From: CAZNFR01 sp964572225
GTDB lineage: Bacteria; Bacteroidota; Bacteroidia; Bacteroidales; GCA-2748055
Assembly: GCA_964572225.1 (NCBI GenBank)
Contig: CAZNFR010000121.1
Location: 1 to 8,055, forward strand
DNA length: 8,055 nucleotides
Direction of reading: 5' to 3'
Position numbers and translations under genes: made by a program. The notes under the pieces are model-generated. The model was given only the letters and a program-made list of their open reading frames with translations, was not told the origin of the DNA and did no database searches. Shown one piece after another: positions 1 through 5,082 of the stretch; the first letter of the stretch is position 1; each line of letters opens with the position of its first letter.

Positions 1-1254
1 GGATTTGACGAAGCTGGTATCGATGGTGACCTGGAGTCCGTCGTCAGAATACGGGGCCTCGGGGATGAAGATATTCCGAACCAGCTTATCGGCGATCTGG
101 TCGCCGTTCATCAGCTGCAGTTCGATGGGGCAGACCAGGGAGTCGTAGATTTCCGGGAAGCTCACATCGACTCCGCTGTATATTTTGGTGGATCCGGGTG
201 TGGATTGAAAGGACGAATCGGAGAGGGATTCCGGATTGTAGTTGCCTTTCTTCACTTTCAGGCTAAGATTTACGGCTGAAGGGGCCCCGGAGACTTCCAC
301 GCGGGTGTTGATTTTTGCGGGAAACTGCCGTTGATTTTCGAGAGAGAGGAAGGAGGGCATATCCCAGCGCATGAAGGGCTGGCCCTGGTAGTCGGGGGGG
401 AGGGGATCGAAGGCCACGCTTATGATCCGCGATTCGCCGGGAGCAAGCTCCTGTTCATCCCACCGGCTATGGAGGGCCAGGTCGAAGATCGGGGTGTTGT
501 CGTTTTCCCCGCGGTAGAGAGCGAACCAGTTCCCGAGTCGGGCCAGGGAGGGGCTCTCCCGGGGAAAGCTAAGCTGAACGGCCATGCCTTTGGGGGTTTC
601 GGGGCGCTCGTGAAAAATCAGGTTTGCAAGCTGGTCGGGGGTAAGGATGGCGGGAGTGGTAAGGGGATCGCTTCCGGTCAGAAAATATCCGTCGCCCCAT
701 TTGCCCAGGGCCACATCGTACATCATCCCCATACCGGCGCTGAGGGGACTGCTTCCGGTGTTGGTGAGGGTATACTCAAGGATTATGGTGTCTTTGACAG
801 GGTAGATCCGGGTCCGGGCTTCGAGGGATTCGCTGAAGCGTAGGCGAACCTCCAGGGTATCGCCCCTGGCACTTACGGTATCTTCGGAATTGCCGGATAA
901 TCCGTAGGGGATGACCGGCGTACCGTTGATAACGGGGTAGGTAAAGGAGGTCATGGCGTAGGGATGTCCGTAGCTGATCCCGCAATGATCGTCGATGGAA
1001 GTTTCGGGGTATCCCATGTAGGTTCCCAGGGTGAAATAGGCGTTGGACATAAGGGAGTACTCAACCTGTTGATTGCCCTGTCGCTGCATGGGGGATGCGG
1101 AGGAAGAGGATTTTAAGCGGTTGGACTGTCTTTTCCCGGAAATATCGAAGACAGATTTCAGGTTTTTGGGATTTTCCGGAGGTTGCTGAGCCTGCAATGC
1201 GTGTAAGCCGAATGACAGCAGCAGCAGGCAAACGGATAAATTTTTTGTTCGCAT
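1..1254 (-). CDS. Secreted beta-rich protein of unknown function, N-terminal 418 codons (cut by the left edge)
   Basis: An ATG at 1254 opens a frame that stays open to base 1, so the C-terminal part is missing. The start is supported by a clear signal peptide: MRTK, then a Leu-rich core, then LQA-QQ around residues 20-24. A Ser-rich linker follows (about 48-54). The rest reads as beta-sandwich: runs such as TIILEYTLTNTG, then a Gly/Met-rich GMGMMYDVALG stretch, and later ELAPGESRIISVAF. That pattern (extended strand plus 'TNTG', a 'DvxLGxxGDG'-like turn, then 'xLxPGESRxxxxxF') resembles N-terminal sandwich regions I associate with large secreted Bacteroidota proteins that carry a vWA or Ig-like domain further on. 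This is a loose resemblance, not a family assignment. The visible end (LQVTIDTSFVKS) could be the lead-in to the next domain. No catalytic motif is visible. It is divergent to the DUF2202 gene and separated from it by repeat arrays. Just upstream of the start, 1263-1275 holds a small 4-bp hairpin (CGGC/GCCG). Confidence 0.85.
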   Translation of the reverse strand, partial: MRTKNLSVCLLLLSFGLHALQAQQPPENPKNLKSVFDISGKRQSNRLKSSSSASPMQRQGNQQVEYSLMSNAYFTLGTYMGYPETSIDDHCGISYGHPYAMTSFTYPVINGTPVIPYGLSGNSEDTVSARGDTLEVRLRFSESLEARTRIYPVKDTIILEYTLTNTGSSPLSAGMGMMYDVALGKWGDGYFLTGSDPLTTPAILTPDQLANLIFHERPETPKGMAVQLSFPRESPSLARLGNWFALYRGENDNTPIFDLALHSRWDEQELAPGESRIISVAFDPLPPDYQGQPFMRWDMPSFLSLENQRQFPAKINTRVEVSGAPSAVNLSLKVKKGNYNPESLSDSSFQSTPGSTKIYSGVDVSFPEIYDSLVCPIELQLMNGDQIADKLVRNIFIPEAPYSDDGLQVTIDTSFVKS

Positions 1255-1333
1255 AATAAGGACGGCAGATAGCCGCAGATTTTGGTTATTAATTCAGGAG
1301 GTTACGAGGGAATATAAAGGTAGGGAAAAAAAA

Positions 1334-1373
1334 TTTAGGGGTTTAGGGGTTTAGGGGTTTAGGGGTTTCAGGG
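1334..1373 (+). repeat. TTTAGGGG octamer array (telomere-like, G-rich on the plus strand)
   Basis: Four perfect TTTAGGGG units lie in tandem at 1334-1365, followed by one degenerate unit, TTTCAGGG (1366-1373). The plus strand therefore has four GGGG runs spaced by TTTA, the textbook layout for an intramolecular G-quadruplex. The array lies in the spacer between the divergent genes starting at 1254 (minus) and 1674 (plus), about 80 bases upstream of the first. Related arrays occur at 4891-4972 and, inverted, at 7993-8055. Confidence 0.95.
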
Positions 1374-1436
1374 ATTCATTTCCTCAATAGGGAGTGTTCA
1401 GAAAAGTGTGTCATTCCCCTTAATGACCAGTCATCA

Positions 1437-1631
1437 ATCCCCAGATCCCCAGATCTCCAGATCCACATTCTTCCCATCCCCAGATCCCCAAATCCCCAGA
1501 TCCCCATTCTTCCCATCCCCAGATCCCTGGATCCCTGGATCCCCATTCTTCCCATCCCCAGATCCCCAAATCTCCAGATCCCCATTCTTCCCATCCCCAG
1601 ATCCCTGAATCCCCAAATCCCCATTCTTCCA
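1437..1631. repeat. Five tandem 39-base C-rich units
   Basis: Units run 1437-1475, 1476-1514, 1515-1553, 1554-1592 and 1593-1631. Each is three 8-base blocks of the form ATCCCCAN (variants ATCTCCAG, ATCCCTGG, ATCCCTGA) followed by the 15-base block ATCCCCATTCTTCCC. The last unit ends imperfectly (TTCTTCCA). The period is a multiple of three, so no frame is broken by the repeat; this produces spurious repetitive reading frames on both strands. GATC occurs 11 times in these 195 bases. The array ends about 42 bases before the DUF2202 start codon, so the promoter of that gene must lie within it or in the short stretch that follows. Confidence 0.95.
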
Positions 1632-1673
1632 ACTTTTCCCCCATTTTCTGGTTTACTATAAAAGACCAACACC

Positions 1674-2270
1674 ATGAAATATCTATTTGCAGGAATAATA
1701 GCGGTCCTGTCTGTGACCGGCAGTTTTGCGCAGTGTGACAAAGACCGGGATCCGGGCATACAGGTGCCCGACGAAAAAGAAAAAGCGAGTCTGCAGTTTC
1801 TCCGGGAGGAGGAGTTGCTGGCCGGCGATGTGTATTCCTATTTTGCGGGGATGTACGATCTGCCGATATTCGAAAATATCAGTCGATCGGAAGATGTGCA
1901 TAACGGGAAGGTTGAGGCATTGCTCAAGCGTTTTAATATTGAGGATCCGGGGGAAGGACATATCCCCGGCGAGTTTAAAAATCAGGAACTGCAGAAACTT
2001 TACGACCGACTGATCGCCAGGGGTTCTGTATCGCTCGATTCGGCCATCGTGGTGGGACTCACCATAGAAGAGAAAGATATTTATGATCTGCAACATGCCA
2101 TAGAACATGAACTGACCACAGTCGATTCCAAAGCCGTCTATACCCTTCTGATGAAAGGCTCCATCAATCACCTGAATGCTTTTCACCGCCATGCTGTTAA
2201 ACGGGGAATTACCTACGAACCCACCTATCTTAGCCGGGAGACCTTCATGGAATTTCTTGCAGCGGAATAA
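1674..2270 (+). CDS. Secreted DUF2202 family protein (ferritin-like fold)
   Basis: A 198-residue protein. Residues 1-20 are a signal peptide (MKY, hydrophobic core, GSFAQ). C21 follows, but Gln at -1 makes a lipobox unlikely, so it is probably soluble in the periplasm. The mature part follows the DUF2202 pattern: LxFLREEELLAGDVYSYF (40-57), LPIFENISRSEDVH (63-76), a GEF...LQKLYDRL segment (99-113), AIVVGLTIEEKDIYDL (124-139), GSINHLNAFHRH (162-173), and a C-terminal YEPTYLSRETF (181-191). Acidic and His residues placed to bind metal in a four-helix bundle are E45-E47, E73/H76, E132/E133/D135 and H166. DUF2202 proteins have a ferritin-like fold; their substrate is not established. The ATG is fixed by the signal peptide; no Shine-Dalgarno is visible (ACCAACACC precedes it). 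Length is normal for the family and nothing looks broken. It is transcribed alone, away from the gene at 1-1254, with an AT-rich tract downstream. Confidence 0.92.
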   Translation: MKYLFAGIIAVLSVTGSFAQCDKDRDPGIQVPDEKEKASLQFLREEELLAGDVYSYFAGMYDLPIFENISRSEDVHNGKVEALLKRFNIEDPGEGHIPGEFKNQELQKLYDRLIARGSVSLDSAIVVGLTIEEKDIYDLQHAIEHELTTVDSKAVYTLLMKGSINHLNAFHRHAVKRGITYEPTYLSRETFMEFLAAE

Positions 2271-2919
2271 GTGAATGGGAAAAGGTTTACTCTATTGGAT
2301 TAGATAAATTCCGGATGTTTATACTTTTCAGAGGTATATGAGTCTGTATTCATTTTCACAAGTGTCCCATTAAAAATGGGACGTTATTAAAAATTAAACA
2401 ATTTGGCTCCGCTATACTTGCGAACAATGTAGTTATATCTATTCCTATCCATGAAGGATACCCATTGAGCAAAAACGTATTTATTTATCCCTTTGCATTT
2501 GCTAATCTCTTTAGGAATAGCGAAAATGCAGATTGAAATCCGATTAATCGTAAAACACCTGCAACTAACTAAATTTCAAATATTTCAGAGGACACATTTA
2601 GATTTTAATGAGACAGTAATGATTCATTTTACCTTAGTAATGTCAGTAGTGTCCGGTTAAAATTACATGAATCCCTATAAGTGCCTGTTTATATGGCAAT
2701 TTCGACTCGGTGTAATTTTTTCGATTTGAAATGAAAATCCCACAAGTACAATATTAAGTAAAAGTGAAAAATTTCACATCTCATAAAACCTGCGTTTTGC
2801 GATGTTGGTTATTGGATGTGTTTTTCTTGTACTTATCAACTTTTTGTTTAGCCCGATACTAGTTTAGTAATGTATAAACCCCTTCCAAAGTATACTTTTC
2901 AAATGTATAAACTAATTTC
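2271..2919. other. AT-rich tract without an intact gene
   Basis: About 650 bases of DNA clearly AT-richer than the flanking genes (a spot count of 2641-2700 gives 35% G+C). All frames are interrupted and no recognisable protein could be read on either strand. It contains a 7-bp hairpin (2364-2382). It also contains two similar 15-base motifs in the same orientation, AGTGTCCCATTAAAA (2361-2375) and AGTGTCCGGTTAAAA (2648-2662), of which the second looks like an insertion-sequence terminus. Near the right end the 11-mer AATGTATAAAC occurs twice, at 2869-2879 and 2902-2912. The most economical reading is degraded mobile-element or transferred DNA, but no transposase remnant is recognisable. Confidence 0.6.
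2364..2382. terminator. Perfect 7-bp hairpin downstream of the DUF2202 gene (possible weak terminator)
   Basis: GTCCCAT (2364-2370), loop TAAAA, ATGGGAC (2376-2382). It lies 93 bases after the DUF2202 stop. The bases after the right arm are GTTATTAAAAATT, not a T-run, so a classical intrinsic terminator is doubtful. It may instead be a palindromic end of a decayed element, since the left arm overlaps the AGTGTCC motif. Confidence 0.3.
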
Positions 2920-3015
2920 CTACATCTCTTCATATTCCGGATCGTCCGGTTTCTTGCAGCAGGCGGGCAAGTCATCACAGGCTTCGGGGTTGGCCGGTAC
3001 ATCGTCTGAATTCCA
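2920..3015 (-). pseudogene. 3' remnant of an HMA-type metal-binding protein gene
   Basis: Read on the minus strand, the end of this segment encodes WNSDDVPANPEACDD followed by LPACCKKPDDPEYEEM and a TAG stop at 2920-2922. It aligns with the C-terminus of the intact HMA protein at 4517-4879 (YDADDVSADPETYKD, then LPACCKKPDDPDYEEMEG). Nucleotides 2923-2969 match 4526-4572 at 46 of 47 positions, including a 34-base identical run with no synonymous changes; beyond that, similarity drops. Homology ends near 3015, and an in-frame TAA lies at 3022-3024. The signal peptide and the CxxC metal site are therefore gone, and no start codon is available. It is a broken second copy, in the same orientation as the intact gene, on the far side of the ATPase gene. 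Confidence 0.85.
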
Positions 3016-3212
3016 GGGTTTTTAAAACAATTAAGACCTATAGGGTTTTTCTCAATGTTTCAATTTTGAAAGGGTCCTGAACCTGTAAAAGAAACTGTTA
3101 AAAAAGATTTGAGTCATCTATATCTATCATATAAACAAGAGTTTACAGAATTCGAATACTTTTACCCTGTCACTCCTGCCTGGGTATCATATCTTTAAAA
3201 CATAAATTACTA
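3016..3212. other. Short AT-rich spacer, no gene recognised
   Basis: It lies between the HMA remnant and the ATPase promoter. One plus-strand frame stays open for about 41 codons after a TGA, reading ...PVKETVKKDLSHLYLSYKQE... and ending in TAA at about 3200. It has no start codon and resembles nothing I know; it may be chance or the tail of a lost gene. Confidence 0.4.
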
Positions 3213-3243
3213 TTGTATACGAATAATATGATTCATACATTTG
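3213..3243 (+). promoter_or_regulatory. Bacteroidota-type promoter of the ATPase gene
   Basis: TTG (3213-3215) and TACATTTG (3236-3243) are separated by 20 bases. This fits the Bacteroidota housekeeping promoter (TTG near -33, TAnnTTTG near -7, spacing 19-21). Transcription would begin around 3249-3251, giving a 5' leader of about 28 bases with no Shine-Dalgarno; the sequence before the ATG is AT-rich. It suggests the ATPase is transcribed on its own. Confidence 0.6.
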
Positions 3244-3251
3244 TAATGTAT
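3235..3251. promoter_or_regulatory. Palindrome overlapping the ATPase -7 element (possible operator)
   Basis: ATACATT (3235-3241), spacer TGT, AATGTAT (3245-3251): perfect 7-base arms that cover the TACATTTG box and the predicted transcription start. A third half-site, ATACATT, lies at 3268-3274, just before the ATG. The same heptamer, as AATGTAT, also occurs at 2869-2875 and 2902-2908. This would suit a dimeric repressor, but in AT-rich DNA it could be chance, and no regulator gene is adjacent. Confidence 0.35.
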
Positions 3252-3278
3252 ATAAATATCAATTAGTATACATTTAAA

Positions 3279-4538
3279 ATGAATAAGATTCAATTAAGGG
3301 AAGTGATACTGGAACAGCGGCAGATTTTTGATCGTGATTTCCGGATCGTGAAAAGGGAGATCCCGGATTCAGCCATTCAAACAAAAAAGATCACGGTAAT
3401 CTCCGGGATACGGCGATGTGGCAAATCTACCCTACTTCGGCAGATAGCGGATATGCTTCCGGGATATCATTATATCAATTTTGAAGATGAGCGTTTACTG
3501 GATTTTAGGGCTTCCGATTTCAATTTGTTGTTGGAGATATTTTATGAAAGGGATCCAGAAGTTAATACCTACTTTATTGATGAGATCCAGATCATTGATG
3601 GCTGGGAGAAGTTTGCCAACCGGCTGTTTACCATGGGTAAAAAGCTTTTCATCACAGGTTCCAATGCAAAACTGTTAAGTTCTGAAATCGCGAGCAGTCT
3701 GACGGGAAGAAACAGAATTATTGAGCTTTTTCCTTTTAGTTTCCGGGAATATCTCGACTACAGAAATTTCCCGGTTAAGGAGGATTATAATACTCAAGAG
3801 CGTGCCGGATTATCTTCACACTTGAACGATTACATCAAATTAGGTGGGTTCCCTGAGGTTATTGAAAGTAAGGATTCTGGTGATCTGGTGCAATTGTACC
3901 GGGACATACTGATCAAGGATTTACTTGTCCGGTTAAAAATAAGGGATACGACTGATTTCAGGGAGCTGGCACTTTATTTGCTTTCCAACACAGCCCGGAA
4001 AATGTCTTATAATAATCTCAAAAAAATACTTGATTTTTCCAGTACTACCAAGGTAAAGGGATATGTTGACTCCATGATGGAGGCATGGCTGTTCCTTCCT
4101 TTACGGAAATATAATCCTGCAATAAAAAAGCAATTGATGAATGACCGGAAAATATATGGAATAGATACCGGTCTCGTTGGAGCCAATGCATTTTCCTTCA
4201 GCAGGGAAAAAGGCCGGCTAATGGAAACGGTTGTTTTTCTTGAGCTGAAAAGAAGGGGCCTGGATATATACTACCACCAGGATCTGACAGAATGTGATTT
4301 TCTGATCCGAAGGGGCAGGGATATCACCCATGCTATCCAGGTAAGTTATACTCTTTCCAATCTTGCTACACGCCAGCGGGAGATCAGAGGACTTATGGAT
4401 TGTATGGAAAAATACCAGCTCGGTTCCGGCTTTATCATAACCCTGGAGGAAGAGGAAATCATAGAAGATAACGGGGCAAAGATCCGGATTCTTCCATTGT
4501 GGAAGTTTCTGTTACACTACCCTTCCATCTCTTCATAA
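3279..4538 (+). CDS. AAA_14 / DUF4143 family ATP-binding protein
   Basis: 419 residues. The N-terminal ATPase (AAA_14) has a Walker A at 43-51 (GIRRCGKST), the INFEDERL motif at 66-73, a Walker B at 98-104 (YFIDEIQ), and LFITGSNAKLL after it as the sensor-1 region. LTGR and FPFSFREYL follow, the usual signature of this family. The C-terminal DUF4143 region has GRLMETVVFLELKRRG, then ECDFLI and AIQVSY, an arrangement like a PD-(D/E)xK nuclease core in which the usual E-x-K reads Q-V-S. That change is shared by a subgroup I know of, so activity is uncertain. Members are common in Bacteroidota and archaea and often look mobile; their role is not established. The protein normally stops near the 'PxWKFLL' motif; here seven further residues (HYPSISS) come from the antisense of the HMA gene's 3' end. 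The overlap with that convergent gene is 22 bases (4517-4538). The gene is AT-richer than the metal cluster (spot counts of 35-45% G+C against up to 67%), which suggests transfer. Confidence 0.92.
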   Translation: MNKIQLREVILEQRQIFDRDFRIVKREIPDSAIQTKKITVISGIRRCGKSTLLRQIADMLPGYHYINFEDERLLDFRASDFNLLLEIFYERDPEVNTYFIDEIQIIDGWEKFANRLFTMGKKLFITGSNAKLLSSEIASSLTGRNRIIELFPFSFREYLDYRNFPVKEDYNTQERAGLSSHLNDYIKLGGFPEVIESKDSGDLVQLYRDILIKDLLVRLKIRDTTDFRELALYLLSNTARKMSYNNLKKILDFSSTTKVKGYVDSMMEAWLFLPLRKYNPAIKKQLMNDRKIYGIDTGLVGANAFSFSREKGRLMETVVFLELKRRGLDIYYHQDLTECDFLIRRGRDITHAIQVSYTLSNLATRQREIRGLMDCMEKYQLGSGFIITLEEEEIIEDNGAKIRILPLWKFLLHYPSISS

Positions 4539-4879
4539 TCCGGATCGTCCGGTTTCTTGCAGCAGGCGGGCAGATCTTTATAGGTTTCGGGATCAGCCGA
4601 CACATCATCTGCGTCATATCCCACATCGGAGATGGCTTTTCTGAGCTTATCGGCCGAGGTCCTTTTGGTCTTGAAGACCACGGTAGCCTTTTTATCCTCC
4701 AAATTGAGATCAAACTCCTTCACTCCCGGCTCATAAGCCAGGGCTTTCTCTATCCTGTCTTCACACATGCCACACTGAGCAGAGGTCTTGATCACGATGG
4801 TATCCATCTTCTGTTGAGCTTTCACACCAAATGTGAAGATCAGCAGAATGGTTGTTGTTAAAATTGCTTTTGGTTTCAT
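4517..4879 (-). CDS. Secreted heavy-metal-associated (HMA) domain protein
   Basis: 120 residues. A signal peptide covers 1-21 (MKPK, TTTILLIFTFG, VKA-QQ). The HMA domain covers about 26-93: TIVIKTSAQCGMCEDRIEKAL carries the metal-binding CxxC (C36, C39), followed by PGV, the LNLEDKKATVVF strand, and the DKLRKAISDVGYDADDV helix and turn typical of the fold. A C-terminal tail holds a second Cys pair (ACCKKPDDP, C106-C107), which is not part of a standard HMA domain but is seen in Bacteroidota paralogues. CxxC HMA proteins bind Cu(I) or similar soft metals; here the signal peptide puts it in the periplasm. It is the last gene of the minus-strand set after the TonB-dependent receptor, 203 bases downstream of it, with repeat arrays filling the gap. 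No TAnnTTTG box or Shine-Dalgarno is visible (octamers, then an A-run, precede the ATG), so expression may depend on read-through. A truncated sister copy lies at 2920-3015. Confidence 0.92.
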   Translation of the reverse strand: MKPKAILTTTILLIFTFGVKAQQKMDTIVIKTSAQCGMCEDRIEKALAYEPGVKEFDLNLEDKKATVVFKTKRTSADKLRKAISDVGYDADDVSADPETYKDLPACCKKPDDPDYEEMEG

Positions 4880-4890
4880 TTTTTTTATGG

Positions 4891-4972
4891 TTTAGAAGTT
4901 GAGAAGAGTTTAGTAGTTTAGTAGTTTAGTAGTTTAGTAGTTTAGTAGTTTAGGGGTTTAGGGGTTTAGGGG
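4891..4972 (+). repeat. TTTAGNNG octamer array: TTTAGTAG x5 then TTTAGGGG x3
   Basis: Five perfect TTTAGTAG units (4909-4948) are followed without a break by three TTTAGGGG units (4949-4972). Two degenerate units, TTTAGAAG and TTGAGAAG, precede them at 4891-4906. The array begins 12 bases upstream of the HMA start codon, where a promoter would be expected. Order and orientation relative to the C-rich array (4984-5080) are the same as at 1334-1631. Confidence 0.95.
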
Positions 4973-4983
4973 TCAATCCCTGA

Positions 4984-5080
4984 ATCCCCAGATCCCTGCA
5001 TCTCCAGATCCCCATTCTTCCCATCCCCAAATCTCCAGATCCCCATTCTTCCCATCCCCAGATCCCCAAATCCCTAATCC
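4984..5080. repeat. C-rich 39-base units, one full, one shortened by exactly one octamer, one partial
   Basis: One complete unit (4984-5022), one of 31 bases lacking exactly one 8-base block (5023-5053), and a partial one (5054-5080). All share the ATCCCCAN blocks and the ATCCCCATTCTTCCC end of the 1437-1631 array. The array stops two bases before the receptor's TAG (5083-5085), so it takes the place of any terminator there. It contains four GATC sites. Confidence 0.93.
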
Positions 5081-5082
5081 AC

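Noticed and set aside
1437..1631. CRISPR array
   Set aside because: The 39-base units are directly adjacent with no unique spacers, are internally repetitive, and no cas gene is present.
1733..1739. Lipoprotein cleavage site (FAQC) in the DUF2202 protein
   Set aside because: Gln at -1 of the Cys does not fit a lipobox; ordinary signal peptidase cleavage near A19-Q20 is more likely.
1376..1759. Repetitive reading frames on both strands over the 39-base array (GDGKNGDLxIWGS-like and SPDPQIPRSPFFP-like peptides)
   Set aside because: The 39-base period is a multiple of three, so frames stay open automatically. They occur on both strands in several frames, overlap the DUF2202 gene start, and the same repeat recurs in intergenic DNA elsewhere without a conserved frame.
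3079..3202. Open stretch of about 41 codons (PVKETVKKDLSHLY...) as a small gene
   Set aside because: It has no start codon, no ribosome site and no recognisable family, and sits in decayed DNA.
4891..4972. Linear-chromosome telomere
   Set aside because: The telomere-like octamers are internal, short, flanked by genes on both sides, and occur in both orientations; bacterial linear ends are not built this way.
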